Positions 26,255 through 35,683 of a DNA stretch of 64,000 nucleotides are shown here, in pieces. The notes beneath the pieces are model-generated. The model saw only the letters and a program-made list of their open reading frames with translations. It was not told where the DNA came from and did no database searches. Where the stretch lies: assembly GCF_027568475.1 (NCBI RefSeq), contig NZ_JANKZG010000006.1, positions 1-64,000 on the forward strand, in the 5' to 3' direction. Numbering within the stretch: position 1 is the stretch's first letter; every line of letters begins with the position of its first letter. The position numbers and the translations under genes were made by a program. The stretch is from Acinetobacter sp. HY1485 (GTDB lineage: Bacteria; Pseudomonadota; Gammaproteobacteria; Pseudomonadales; Moraxellaceae).

Positions 26255-27952
26255 TTAAATTGCTTCAGAAATAATGTCTTCTGTACTAAGCACACCTTGA
26301 TCAATTAAACGGTTAGTACACGCAATGATCGCTTCAATTGGGGACGTAATCGTATTGTTGTGAATGCCTGCACCAAACGCACTTTTACCAGACCCTTTCA
26401 CTTGAATTTCAAGTAATGCAAGTGCCTTGGCATCTGCACCTGAGCTAATGCTCCGTTCTTCGTAATTTAAAACATCAATTGGAAGTTGTAAGGCATTAAT
26501 AATAGCAGAGATGGGACCGTTACCGTGTCCTTTTAAATGCTGTACTTCGCCATTCACTTCAACTTCTAAATCAATCACTTGATGATCGCCTTCAGTTGAA
26601 AGTTTATAGTTTTTGGCGTTGTAGTGTTTGTCTTTAATATCGACATAGGTTGTTTTAAACAACTTCCAAATATCGTCTGCACTGATTTCTTTTGCTGTTT
26701 CATCGGTGTGTTGTTGCACAATTTGGCTAAATTCAATTTGTACGCGACGTGGTAAAACAACGTTGTAATTAGATTCTAGTAAGTAAGCAATACCCCCTTT
26801 ACCAGATTGACTATTAACACGAATCACCGCGTCATAGTCACGTCCTAAATCTTTTGGATCGATTGGTAAATACGGCATATCCCAAATTTCTTCGTTCTTT
26901 TGGAACTCAAAGCCTTTTTTAATGGCATCTTGGTGTGAGCCTGAAAATGCTGTAAAGACTAAATCGCCTGCATACGGATGGCGTGGATGAACAGGTAAGC
27001 CCGTGCATTCTTCTACCGTTGCAATAATTTCATTCATATTTGAAAAATCAAGCTCGGGTGCAACACCTTGTGTATACATATTTAAGGCAATGGCTGCAAT
27101 ATCAACGTTACCTGTACGCTCGCCGTTACCAAATACACAACCTTCTACGCGGTCTGCACCTGCCATAATTGAAAGCTCTGATGCTGCAATACCACAGCCA
27201 CGGTCGTTATGACAATGTACCGAGATTAAAACACCATCACGGCGTGCTAAGTTACGGTGCATCCATTCAATTTGGTCTGCATACACATTTGGTGTTGATA
27301 CTTCAACGGTTGCAGGCAAGTTTAAAATTACTTTTTGTTCTGGGCGAGCATCCCAAATTTCAGTTACGGCATCACAGACATCTTTTGCCACTTCTAACTC
27401 AGTTGCAGAAAAACACTCTGGACTGTACTGAAAAATCCAATCGGTTTGTGGTTGTTTTGCAGCGTATTCTTTAACTTTGGTTGCGGCATTAATGGCAAGC
27501 TGTTTTGCCCCTTCAGCATCTACATTGAGCACTTTTTTACGGAAAGTTGGCGAGTTAGAGTTGTAAATATGCACAATGGCACGTTCTGCACCTTCTAATG
27601 CCTCAAACGTACGTGCAATAAGGTGGTCACGTGCTTGTACAAGCACTTCAATATACACATCATCAGGAATATGATTTTCTTCAATTAATTTACGCGTAAA
27701 GTCAAAATCAATTTGAGACGCTGATGGAAAGCCAATTTCGATGTGCTTAAACCCAATTTTTACCAACATTTTGAACATTTTGAATTTTTGTTCGATATCC
27801 ATTGGCTCAAAAATCGCTTGGTTACCGTCACGCAGGTCTGTACTCATCCAAATTGGCGCTTTTGTAATTTCTTTGTTTGGCCATTGGCGGTCAGGTAAGT
27901 CTACACGTTGGTACATGCGACGGTATTTTTTGCTTGGGTCAGCCAACATCAT
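26255..27952 (-). CDS. leuA: 2-isopropylmalate synthase (long LeuA type)
   Basis: LeuA condenses acetyl-CoA with 2-ketoisovalerate in the first committed step of leucine synthesis. The 565-residue protein has an N-terminal TIM barrel (STDLRDGNQAIFEPM near 37-51, HCHNDRGCG with metal ligands) and a C-terminal regulatory domain. Its N-terminus, KKYRRMYQRVDLPDRQWP, is of the actinobacterial-like long type, not the E. coli type. AGGAG lies 7 nt before the ATG. I see no leucine-rich leader peptide upstream, so attenuation of that kind is not supported. Confidence 0.95.
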   Translation of the reverse strand: MMLADPSKKYRRMYQRVDLPDRQWPNKEITKAPIWMSTDLRDGNQAIFEPMDIEQKFKMFKMLVKIGFKHIEIGFPSASQIDFDFTRKLIEENHIPDDVYIEVLVQARDHLIARTFEALEGAERAIVHIYNSNSPTFRKKVLNVDAEGAKQLAINAATKVKEYAAKQPQTDWIFQYSPECFSATELEVAKDVCDAVTEIWDARPEQKVILNLPATVEVSTPNVYADQIEWMHRNLARRDGVLISVHCHNDRGCGIAASELSIMAGADRVEGCVFGNGERTGNVDIAAIALNMYTQGVAPELDFSNMNEIIATVEECTGLPVHPRHPYAGDLVFTAFSGSHQDAIKKGFEFQKNEEIWDMPYLPIDPKDLGRDYDAVIRVNSQSGKGGIAYLLESNYNVVLPRRVQIEFSQIVQQHTDETAKEISADDIWKLFKTTYVDIKDKHYNAKNYKLSTEGDHQVIDLEVEVNGEVQHLKGHGNGPISAIINALQLPIDVLNYEERSISSGADAKALALLEIQVKGSGKSAFGAGIHNNTITSPIEAIIACTNRLIDQGVLSTEDIISEAI

Positions 27953-28114
27953 GGGGTAGCTCCTGCGATATGTGGGACTTGTTTATTCAAATATTATATG
28001 GATGAACAATAAATAATATTTCCCTGTTTTATTCTGTTTTAGCACAAATGGGAAAAAATTTTCCACTTAATAAAAACAATATGGGAAAAATAATGAATTT
28101 TTTAAGGATGATTA

Positions 28115-28143
28115 TTGATAATAATTATCATAATTATTAGTAT
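28115..28143 (+). promoter_or_regulatory. Fur box and promoter of the FecA-like receptor gene
   Basis: The 15-mer TGATAATAATTATCA (28116-28130) is a perfect 7-1-7 inverted repeat, the classical Fur recognition form, and extends into further AT-rich half-sites to about 28138. A candidate promoter TTGATA (28115-28120), 17 bp, TAGTAT (28138-28143) overlaps it. It lies about 30-60 nt before the receptor gene. Confidence 0.82.
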
Positions 28144-28173
28144 TTGTGTAAATTTAGATAAATGGAAATGGGT

Positions 28174-30285
28174 ATGTCACCTTTTAAACTCACCTTATTA
28201 ATGGCGAGTGTGCTATGTGCGCAATTAAGCTATGCACAAGACGATGTCACATTGGAAACAATGACATTTAAAGCACAAGGTAACTGGCTAGACGATACTA
28301 ACGATAAAAAAGTGTTTGAGCATGCAGGGGCAAGAACAATTTTAACCCGTGATCAAATTGATCGTTCTGCAGTAAGCAATATTAAAGATGCCATGAAGCA
28401 GATACCGGGTGTTCAAATACAAGAAAATGCAGGCACAGCAGGAACAGATTTATCACTTAACTTTGGTGTGCGTGGTTTAACTTCACGTTTTTCGCCACGT
28501 TCTACTGTATTGATGGATGGGGTTCCTTTAGGTTTTGCACCCTATGGTCAACCGCAATTATCGTTAGCACCCACTAGTCTTGGAAATATTGAATCTATTG
28601 ATGTGGTGCGTGGTGCAGGGTCTGTCCGTTTTGGACCTCAAAACGTAGGTGGCATTGTTAACTTTACAACGCGTGACATTCCAAAGCAGTTTGAAGGCAA
28701 TGTAGCCTTACTCACAGATGTAGCAAAAAATGGCAATGTAAAGCTAAGTCCAAGTTTATTTTTAGGCACAACGCTTGATAATGGTTTAGGTTTAGCCCTG
28801 CTGTATTCGGGTACACATGGCGATGGGTATCGTGATGATCGTAGCCAAACCAATATTGACGATATTTTATTAAAAACCTCTTATCACTTTACAGATCAAG
28901 ACAGTGTTTATCTTAACGTCCACCGTTACGATGCTAAAGCAGATTCACCTGAGGGTTTAACGCAAGCACAGTACAAACAAGACCCTTATCAAACTTCTGT
29001 AGACGATAACTATTTTAAAGGGCATCGTACTGATGTGTCGGCACGTTACTTACACCAAGATGATGATCGTAGTTTTGAGTTACTCACTTATCATACTGAT
29101 ACTTTTCGTGATTCACACCTGCAGGGTACATCTAAAATCCGTATGAATACGGCACCACGTACTTATAAAGTATCTGCAATTGAGCCACGTTTTTCGCAAG
29201 TGTATCAGTTAGGTGGTATTAATAACGAAGTGTCGGTGGGGTATCGTTATTTAGACGAAAGCAGTAAAGAATATGTTGGGCGTAGTAAGGTTTATAGTTT
29301 AGGCGATACGCCGTTAGAACCATTGGCATATAGCTCGGCACATGGTGGCACACAAGCACATGCCTTTTACGTAGATAACCGTACCGAGTTAGGCGATTGG
29401 ACAGTAACGCCTGGACTACGGTTTGAGTCGATTAAAACCAATGAGCATTTTAGTGCATATAACAAAGGTGTCTTTGTGAATGAGGTGGATGCACAAGTAA
29501 AATCTAACGAGCTGTTACCTAATTTTTCTGTATTGTACAAAGCCAATGATCACTTAAATGTATTTGCAAATTATGGCGTTTCGTTTGGTCCACAGCAGTA
29601 TAGCCAAATGGCACAAGTGGGAAGCTCAGGTAGAGCTGAAACCACGTTAGATGGTCTAAGCCCTGAAAAAGCGAAAAATTATGAAATTGGTACGCATTAT
29701 CTGAATAATGGTTTAAAAGCAGAATTAACTGCATTTTATATCGATTTTGATCAAGAGTTGATTCGTGGTGATGATCAGATTTGGTCTAATTTAGGCGCAA
29801 CAAGCCATAAAGGGCTTGAATTGGGTTTAAGTTATGACTTAAAGCGTTGGATTGAAGGTTTATCTGTGTACGGTAATGCCACTTATACGCAAGCAGAGTA
29901 TGCAGCAGGCAATTTTAAAGGGAAAGATATTCCGTTGTATTCACGTTTAGTGGGTAATTTAGGCATGCAGTACGTTAAAGAGCGCTGGACATTTAATACA
30001 GATTTGTATGCTCAATCTAAACAGCACATGCCGGGTGATGCAAGTACAGGTGTTTATACCACGCAAGAAACCGCAAATGGCGTGTATGGCAATATTCCGG
30101 GTTATGCCACAGTGGGTATTAAAGTATCGCGTAATTTAGATGATGTGGTAAAAGGTCTAAATGCAGGTATTGGTATTAAGAATTTGTTTGATCAAAATTA
30201 TTTTACGCGTTCTAACGATGCAACAGGCGGTAAATTTGCTGGTGCACCGCGTACAGTCTTTTTACAAACCTCGCTGAAGTTTTAA
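28174..30285 (+). CDS. FecA-like TonB-dependent outer-membrane receptor
   Basis: This outer-membrane β-barrel receptor has a signal peptide ending at LSYAQ, then directly a plug domain. It is close to E. coli FecA (ferric citrate): [35 protein letters not shown] and the terminal LKF are shared. It lacks the roughly 80-residue N-terminal signalling domain of E. coli FecA, and no fecI/fecR genes are adjacent. Ferric dicitrate is thus the likely but unproven ligand. I prefer ATG 28174 with GGA 7 nt upstream; 28162 is possible. It has 703 residues. Confidence 0.86.
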   Translation: MSPFKLTLLMASVLCAQLSYAQDDVTLETMTFKAQGNWLDDTNDKKVFEHAGARTILTRDQIDRSAVSNIKDAMKQIPGVQIQENAGTAGTDLSLNFGVRGLTSRFSPRSTVLMDGVPLGFAPYGQPQLSLAPTSLGNIESIDVVRGAGSVRFGPQNVGGIVNFTTRDIPKQFEGNVALLTDVAKNGNVKLSPSLFLGTTLDNGLGLALLYSGTHGDGYRDDRSQTNIDDILLKTSYHFTDQDSVYLNVHRYDAKADSPEGLTQAQYKQDPYQTSVDDNYFKGHRTDVSARYLHQDDDRSFELLTYHTDTFRDSHLQGTSKIRMNTAPRTYKVSAIEPRFSQVYQLGGINNEVSVGYRYLDESSKEYVGRSKVYSLGDTPLEPLAYSSAHGGTQAHAFYVDNRTELGDWTVTPGLRFESIKTNEHFSAYNKGVFVNEVDAQVKSNELLPNFSVLYKANDHLNVFANYGVSFGPQQYSQMAQVGSSGRAETTLDGLSPEKAKNYEIGTHYLNNGLKAELTAFYIDFDQELIRGDDQIWSNLGATSHKGLELGLSYDLKRWIEGLSVYGNATYTQAEYAAGNFKGKDIPLYSRLVGNLGMQYVKERWTFNTDLYAQSKQHMPGDASTGVYTTQETANGVYGNIPGYATVGIKVSRNLDDVVKGLNAGIGIKNLFDQNYFTRSNDATGGKFAGAPRTVFLQTSLKF

Positions 30286-30965
30286 ACTTCAGCCCACATC
30301 CGTATTAAGTTGTGGTAAATATTAGTCAGCTTAACTACTTCAGCATACGCATCGCCGTGTGCTGAACGTAAATTTCGGATACTTTCGTCTAAATTAAATA
30401 AAAGATGACGTTTTGCATCGTCACGTATCATACTTTGTACCCAAAAAAATGAGGCAAAACGTGTGCCACGTGTCACGCTACTCACTTCATGTAGGCTTGT
30501 AGAGGGATAAAGTACCACATCACCTGCAGGTAATTTAACTTCGTGATAACCATAGGTATCTTCAATAACTAACTCACCACCATCATATTCGTCAGATTCA
30601 CTTAAAAATAATGTACATGATAAGTCTGTACGGATTTTATGATTTGTACCACGAATGAGACGAATGGAGTTATCTACATGAAAACCAAAGGTTTCGGCTT
30701 CATCGTAACGGTTAAACAGCGGTGGAATAATTTGATGGGGCAGAGCCGCTGTTTGAAACGTGGGATTTTGCCAAATGGCGTGCATTACTTTTTCACTTAA
30801 AGCGTGAGTAAGCGGATCTTGTTCAGAAAGTTGCTGATTGTTTTTAACCGAAGCGGAGAGTGTGCCTGCGGTTACTTTACCACCTACCCATTGGGCAGTT
30901 TCCATTTGTTGACGGAATAAGGCAACTTCTTGTTTGGTTAGTACGTTTGGAATGTGATGAATCAT
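30282..30965 (-). CDS. piuC: PiuC-type Fe(2+)-dependent dioxygenase
   Basis: This is a PKHD-type 2-oxoglutarate/Fe(II) hydroxylase of the PiuC/YbiX family, 227 residues. The iron ligands are seen as His and Asp in [11 protein letters not shown] and a distal His in [15 protein letters not shown]. Members sit next to siderophore receptors and probably act on siderophore or receptor substrates, though the substrate is unknown. It lies 43 nt after the receptor gene at 31,009 and overlaps the FecA-like gene end by 4 bp. Confidence 0.9.
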   Translation of the reverse strand: MIHHIPNVLTKQEVALFRQQMETAQWVGGKVTAGTLSASVKNNQQLSEQDPLTHALSEKVMHAIWQNPTFQTAALPHQIIPPLFNRYDEAETFGFHVDNSIRLIRGTNHKIRTDLSCTLFLSESDEYDGGELVIEDTYGYHEVKLPAGDVVLYPSTSLHEVSSVTRGTRFASFFWVQSMIRDDAKRHLLFNLDESIRNLRSAHGDAYAEVVKLTNIYHNLIRMWAEV

Positions 30966-30975
30966 AAGCGTTATA

Positions 30976-31000
30976 AAAGACCACCTTTATGGGGTGGTCG
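30976..31000 (-). terminator. Hairpin between piuA and piuC
   Basis: On the minus strand GACCACC(C) / GGTGGTC is followed by TTTTAT. It lies just after the receptor gene stop and only about 11-14 nt before the piuC start. It may be a weak terminator or an mRNA stability element that lowers piuC relative to the receptor. Confidence 0.65.
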
Positions 31001-31008
31001 TCTTGAAA

Positions 31009-33219
31009 TTAGTATTTAAAGTTAACAGCAAGGGTCGCATTGCGTCCATCGCCTTCAAAGGCATAGTGCGCTGCATGTGCATTGGTAAAGTAGCGTTTAT
31101 CTGTAATGTTATTGACATTTAATTGTAGGTTAACATTGTCATTGACATGGTATTTTGCCATAGCGTTATAAAGGGTATAAGCAGGCATATATTTAGAAAC
31201 AGTGCTTGAGTTGACATACACTTTGTCCTTGTACTGTGCACCTGCACCAATTTCGAGTTTAGGTACAACTTTATAGGTTGTCCAAAGTGTTGCACTGTTT
31301 TTAGCAACAAATGGAATTGGACCACCTGTTGGAACAGCAATGCCACGTGAGTAACCTCCATCTTTTAATTCACTGTCTAAATAGCTATATCCTGTTTCGA
31401 TATCCCATTTTTCAGTAATGTGTCCTTTTAGACCAAGTTCAAAGCCATCAACTTTACTGTTACCGCCGTTACTATACGTTCCATTTGAGTCTACAATCCG
31501 TGTATTTTGTTTTTCTGTACGGAAAATAGCAGCGGTTAAGTTAGCACGTTGATTAAATAAATCCCATTTTGTACCAATTTCAAACGTACGTGCTTTTTCA
31601 GGGGCAAGGTTGTTATAGGCAGAAGAAAGTGACTCCGAGCCATCTCCTTGGTCTACGCCTACAGGGTTAACCGATGTTGCAAAACTGGTATATAGACTAC
31701 CGTTTTCAGTGGGTTTAAATACCAAACCTGCTTGATAAGAAAATGAGCTGTCATCACTGTCGATTGTGGTACCTGATGTGATGGTGCCCACATCTTGATT
31801 ATATTTACGTTGGGTATCAAATTTATCCCAACGAACCCCTAAATTTAAAAGCCATTGTGGTGTAAATTCTAGACTGTCTAAAGCATAAATAGAAACGTTA
31901 CGGCTACGCGTGGTGTACTGATTATTCAGGCTGCCAAGGGTATCTGTATAAAGTCCATTGGTTGGGTTGTTTACAGATGTGCACCAACCGCCAATATTGG
32001 TTGTGTTTGGTGAGCAATCGGTTGAGTGGGCAGTGGAGGTTGTACCTAAGTCATTGGTAAAGGTGTGAACCCCTTGTTTAGATTCTTGATAGCTCCATTC
32101 TGCACCTGTATTAAAGGAGTGTTGAATAAAGCCTGTATTAAATTTACCCGTAAGTGCCAATTGGTCGCTATAGGCATTGGTATCTGTAATACCACTTAAA
32201 GCACGGCGTGAAATGGTTCCATATTTGGCAATATTACCTTTAGAGTCATCTGCATTGGTATAAACGTAATCCGCTTTAGACTTAGTGTAGGTTGCAGTGT
32301 TGGATAGCGTGAGGTTATCGTTAAAATCGTGCTCTAACTTAAACGTACCAATGTGGTTTTCTCTGCGGTCAAAATCGCGATTTTTCCAACCGTAATAAGT
32401 GCCCTGTTTAACTGAAATAGGTGAACCACCTGTGGTTGGGAAGGGAATACCTGCATCAGGCTCATCATTGCTTTTTAAAAAGTAATAACTTAAATTGCCA
32501 CGCGTTGCACTGCCTAAGCCCCATGCCAAACTTGGCGCAATACCCACACGGTTATATTCTGCACCGTCAGCTTCACCTGCTTTGTCATTTTGGTGCCCCA
32601 TCACGACCACACGCCCTGCAACACCATCACCAAAATCTTGATTGGCATCAAGCATAATATGACGATAATTGTCTGTGCCACCTGCAACAGTACCTTGATA
32701 ACGATTGCCTGCGTGGGCTTGTTTGCTAATGAGGTTAATACTACCGCCTACACCACCACCACCAGACATTGCAGAGCTTGCACCTTTAGTGACTTCAATT
32801 TGCTCAACGTCAAACATGTCACGGTTTTGTGATGTCGCATTACGAACGCCATCAACATAAATAGAAGAGGCACTGCTATAGCCACGAATATATGGCATAT
32901 CGGTAAAGGGTGCGCCACCTTCACCTGCACCCAATGTAATACCCGGTTCATTTTGTAAAGCTTGCGTTAAGGTATTGGCATTGGTGTCTTGGAGCAGTTT
33001 TTGTGATAGCACATCTACAGTTTTAGGGGTATCACGTAAAGGAGCAACATATTTTTTATTTGCAGACTGCTTAACGTTAAAGCCACTTACTTCTGCTTGT
33101 GCATGAATGGTTGGAAGCTGTGTTTCTTGAGCAATTGCACCTGTTGCAACAAGTGAAAGAGAGGAAGCAATTGCTGAAGAAACAAATGTATTTTTCTTCC
33201 TTGTCTTAATAAATGACAT
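31009..33219 (-). CDS. piuA: TonB-dependent siderophore receptor, PiuA/Fiu-like
   Basis: This is an outer-membrane receptor of 736 residues. A signal peptide ends at TGAIAQ (about 31), a TonB-box region TQLPTIHAQ follows, then a plug with TPKTVDVLSQKLL and MPYIRGYSS. A barrel ends in Tyr after VNFKY. Plug features resemble PiuA/Fiu receptors for monomeric catechol-type siderophores, which in Acinetobacter and Pseudomonas also admit siderophore-cephalosporins. Pairing with PiuC supports this. Two Fur-like sites lie upstream. Confidence 0.86.
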   Translation of the reverse strand: MSFIKTRKKNTFVSSAIASSLSLVATGAIAQETQLPTIHAQAEVSGFNVKQSANKKYVAPLRDTPKTVDVLSQKLLQDTNANTLTQALQNEPGITLGAGEGGAPFTDMPYIRGYSSASSIYVDGVRNATSQNRDMFDVEQIEVTKGASSAMSGGGGVGGSINLISKQAHAGNRYQGTVAGGTDNYRHIMLDANQDFGDGVAGRVVVMGHQNDKAGEADGAEYNRVGIAPSLAWGLGSATRGNLSYYFLKSNDEPDAGIPFPTTGGSPISVKQGTYYGWKNRDFDRRENHIGTFKLEHDFNDNLTLSNTATYTKSKADYVYTNADDSKGNIAKYGTISRRALSGITDTNAYSDQLALTGKFNTGFIQHSFNTGAEWSYQESKQGVHTFTNDLGTTSTAHSTDCSPNTTNIGGWCTSVNNPTNGLYTDTLGSLNNQYTTRSRNVSIYALDSLEFTPQWLLNLGVRWDKFDTQRKYNQDVGTITSGTTIDSDDSSFSYQAGLVFKPTENGSLYTSFATSVNPVGVDQGDGSESLSSAYNNLAPEKARTFEIGTKWDLFNQRANLTAAIFRTEKQNTRIVDSNGTYSNGGNSKVDGFELGLKGHITEKWDIETGYSYLDSELKDGGYSRGIAVPTGGPIPFVAKNSATLWTTYKVVPKLEIGAGAQYKDKVYVNSSTVSKYMPAYTLYNAMAKYHVNDNVNLQLNVNNITDKRYFTNAHAAHYAFEGDGRNATLAVNFKY

Positions 33220-33254
33220 GTTTTATCTCGTAAATAATTGTAAATCTTGGTAAA

Positions 33255-33273
33255 GATAATAATGATTATTATT
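33255..33273 (-). promoter_or_regulatory. Fur box of piuA
   Basis: GATAATAATGATTATTATT matches the classical 19-bp Fur box at about 15 of 19 positions. It ends about 35 nt upstream of the piuA start codon, a position where bound Fur would block transcription. Confidence 0.78.
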
Positions 33274-33420
33274 TTTATTTCCATATTTATATATCGAGAA
33301 TAACTATAATCAAATTTAAATTGATTCTGTAAAACGATTAATATTAATGTGGTTATTATTTAAATAAATGATTTTGTTGCTTATTTTATTTTACTATCAA
33401 TTATGGATGAATTAAGGATA

Positions 33421-33450
33421 TTGGTAATGATAATAATTATCATATATAAA
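33421..33450. promoter_or_regulatory. Second Fur box, target uncertain
   Basis: TGATAATAATTATCA (33428-33442) is a perfect 7-1-7 repeat, identical to the 15-mer before the FecA-like gene. It is more than 200 nt from piuA and about 60 nt upstream of the tig promoter. On the + strand TTGGTA (33421-33426) and TATATA (33443-33448, 16-bp spacer) or TATAAA (33445-33450, 18-bp spacer) could form a promoter over it. Confidence 0.7.
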
Positions 33451-33504
33451 AATATCAAAGTGTGGCTAAAAAATAACACCTAAGAATACGGTTTAAGCAA
33501 AATT

Positions 33505-33533
33505 TTGTATATCTTGTTTTGTTATCATATAAT
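33505..33533 (+). promoter_or_regulatory. tig promoter
   Basis: TTGTAT (33505-33510), exactly 17 bp, then a perfect TATAAT (33528-33533) lie 47 nt before the tig start codon. Confidence 0.75.
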
Positions 33534-33580
33534 GCTTAACTTTAAAAATTGTTACTACCCATTATTGAATAGAGGAAGCC

Positions 33581-34915
33581 ATGCAAGTAACGAGTGAAGC
33601 GGTTTCGGGCACTACCCGTCGTTTAAATGTATCAGTACCGACGAGCCGTATTAATGAGCAATTTGAAGCTCGTTTAAAACGCACTGCTAAAACTGCGAAA
33701 ATCAACGGCTTCCGTCCAGGTAAAGTGCCTGCAAACGTGGTGCGCCGTGAATATGGTGCTGGTATTTACCAAGAAGTTGTGAACGATGTAATTCGTGACA
33801 CAGTATTTGAAGCAATTCAACAAGAAAAAATCAATGCTGTTGGCATGCCAAACATTGAAAAAGTGGAAAACAAAGAAGATGCTTTAGTTTATGAAGCAAC
33901 TGTTGAAGTTTACCCAGAAGTTGAAGTGAAGTTTGATGGCTTACAAGTTGAACGTCAAACAACTGAAGTAAAAGACAAAGACGTTGATCAAATGATCAAA
34001 AACTTGCAAAAACAACGTCAAACTTTTGTAACAACAAAAGGTATGGCGAAAAAAGACATGCAAGTGACTTTCGATTTTGAAGGTTCAATTGACGGTGAAA
34101 AATTTGAAGGCGGCGCTGCGCAAGACTACAAATTAACACTTGGTGAAGGTCGTATGATTCCGGGCTTTGAAGACGGTATCGTAGGCATGAAAGCAGGCGA
34201 AGAAAAAGTAATTGACGTTACTTTCCCTGAAGACTACCAAGCTGAAAACCTTGCAGGCAAAACAGCTCAATTCAAAATCAACGTAAAACAAGTTGAAAAA
34301 GCAAAGCTTCCAGAAATTGATGCTGAGTTTTTAGGTTTATTTGGCGTTTCTGAAGAAGAAGGCGTTGAAAAATTAAAAGCTGACGTGCGTAAAAACATGG
34401 AACGTGAAGTTAAAAATGGCTTACGTAACCAAGTAAAAGGCGCAACGTTTGATGCACTTGTTGATGCAAACGAAATTGACGTACCTGCTGCAATGGTAAG
34501 TCAAGAAATCGAACGTCAACGTGATCAAATGATTCAGCAATTCACTAAACAGTTTGGTGAGCAAGGTGCTAAAGCATTTGATTCAAGCATGCTTCCAGAT
34601 GACTTGTTTAAAGAGCAAGCAACACGTTCTGTAAAATTAGGCGTGTTAGTAAGCAAAGTTTTGGCTGATGCTAAACTTGAAGCAGATCAAGACCGTGTAA
34701 ATGCTTACATCGAAGACATGGCTTCTTCTTATGAAGACCCTAAAGAAGTGATTGAATACTTCTCAAATGATCAGCAACAACGTCAACAAATTGAAGCTGT
34801 AATTTTAGAAGATCAAGTGGTTGATCACATTTTAGCAGCTGCTAAAGTAACTGAAAAAGCAGTATCTTATGAAGAGTTGTTACAAGAGCAACAAGCTCGT
34901 CAACAACAAGGTTAA
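33581..34915 (+). CDS. tig: Trigger factor
   Basis: This is the ribosome-bound chaperone and peptidyl-prolyl isomerase. The N-terminal ribosome-binding signature is GFRPGKVP (about 44-51). The FKBP-type domain includes [15 protein letters not shown] and [11 protein letters not shown], and the C-terminal chaperone domain ends in a Gln-rich tail. At 444 residues it is normal. AGAGGA lies before the ATG. It precedes clpP-clpX, the usual order in proteobacteria. Confidence 0.97.
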   Translation: MQVTSEAVSGTTRRLNVSVPTSRINEQFEARLKRTAKTAKINGFRPGKVPANVVRREYGAGIYQEVVNDVIRDTVFEAIQQEKINAVGMPNIEKVENKEDALVYEATVEVYPEVEVKFDGLQVERQTTEVKDKDVDQMIKNLQKQRQTFVTTKGMAKKDMQVTFDFEGSIDGEKFEGGAAQDYKLTLGEGRMIPGFEDGIVGMKAGEEKVIDVTFPEDYQAENLAGKTAQFKINVKQVEKAKLPEIDAEFLGLFGVSEEEGVEKLKADVRKNMEREVKNGLRNQVKGATFDALVDANEIDVPAAMVSQEIERQRDQMIQQFTKQFGEQGAKAFDSSMLPDDLFKEQATRSVKLGVLVSKVLADAKLEADQDRVNAYIEDMASSYEDPKEVIEYFSNDQQQRQQIEAVILEDQVVDHILAAAKVTEKAVSYEELLQEQQARQQQG

Positions 34916-34925
34916 TCCTTCATAA

Positions 34926-34957
34926 AGAAAAAGGCGCGTTTAAAGCGCCTTTTTTTA
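34926..34957 (+). terminator. tig terminator
   Basis: AAAAAGGCGC / GCGCCTTTTT with loop GTTTAAA is followed by further T residues. It separates tig from clpP. Confidence 0.92.
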
Positions 34958-34991
34958 TGTGGTTGTTGCACAAAAAGCTACCAGTTACAAA

Positions 34992-35019
34992 TTGCAATTT
35001 AACCTGATATCCCCCATAT
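34992..35019 (+). promoter_or_regulatory. Putative heat-shock (sigma-32) promoter of clpP
   Basis: TTGCAA (34992-34997), a 14-bp spacer and CCCCATAT (35012-35019) resemble the sigma-32 consensus (TTGAAA, 13-15 bp, CCCCATNT). It lies 42 nt before clpP. The -10-like part is inside an inverted repeat, CTGATAT / ATATCAG (35004-35035), and the -35 part is inside the palindrome AAATTGCAATTT (34989-35000). Confidence 0.62.
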
Positions 35020-35060
35020 TGTGTGGGTATATCAGATAAAAATTAGGAATAAATAAGTTT

Positions 35061-35666
35061 ATGTATGTTCCAAGTGTAGAAAATGCTTTAGTTCCGATGG
35101 TTGTTGAACAATCATCACGCGGTGAACGTTCTTTTGATATTTTTTCACGTTTATTACGTGAGCGTGTCATCTTTTTAACGGGTGAAGTTGAAGATAACAT
35201 GGCAAATCTTATTGTTGCCCAAATGTTATTTTTAGAAGCAGAAAACCCAGATAAAGATATTCATTTATATATCAATTCACCGGGTGGCTCTGTAACGGCA
35301 GGTATGGCAATTTACGATACGATGCAGTTTATTAAACCTGACGTTTCTACCATTTGTATGGGACAAGCAGCATCTATGGGTGCATTTTTACTCAATGCAG
35401 GGGCAAAAGGTAAACGTTACTGCTTAGAAAATGCACGTGTGATGATCCACCAACCTTTAGGTGGTTTCCGTGGTCAGGCATCTGATATTGAAATTCATGC
35501 ACGCGAAATTTTATTTATTAAAGAGCGTTTAAACCGTTTAATGGCAGAACATAGCGGTCAAGACTATGAAACAGTTGCACGCGATACAGACCGTGATAAC
35601 TTTATGACAGCACAAGCTGCAAAAGAATACGGTTTAGTTGATGCGGTTTTAAATAAACGCCCATAA
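35061..35666 (+). CDS. clpP: ATP-dependent Clp protease proteolytic subunit
   Basis: ClpP is the tetradecameric serine protease that degrades unfolded substrates delivered by ClpX or ClpA. The catalytic Ser is in [16 protein letters not shown] and the His in [10 protein letters not shown]; both are intact. At 201 residues it is normal. clpX follows by 17 nt, so the two are one operon. Confidence 0.97.
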   Translation: MYVPSVENALVPMVVEQSSRGERSFDIFSRLLRERVIFLTGEVEDNMANLIVAQMLFLEAENPDKDIHLYINSPGGSVTAGMAIYDTMQFIKPDVSTICMGQAASMGAFLLNAGAKGKRYCLENARVMIHQPLGGFRGQASDIEIHAREILFIKERLNRLMAEHSGQDYETVARDTDRDNFMTAQAAKEYGLVDAVLNKRP

Positions 35667-35683
35667 TTATTGTTGGAGTAGGT

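Larger units (their letters stand above)
33220..33580. other. Intergenic region piuA/tig, 361 bp
   Basis: There is no coding region here. It holds two Fur-like boxes (33,255-33,273 and 33,428-33,442), the tig promoter (33,505-33,533) and otherwise very AT-rich sequence. A Fur-controlled small RNA between 33,445 and 33,500 is possible but I see no clear terminator for one. Confidence 0.7.

Noticed and set aside
28050-28064. Palindrome GGAAAAAATTTTCC between leuA and the FecA-like gene
   Set aside because: It is simple A/T-rich sequence flanked by GG/CC. There is no second copy with arms, and no known regulator matches it, so I do not call it a site.
27953-28100. Leader peptide attenuator or riboswitch before leuA
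   Set aside because: The leuA leader is short and AT-rich, with no leucine codon run and no terminator/antiterminator pair.
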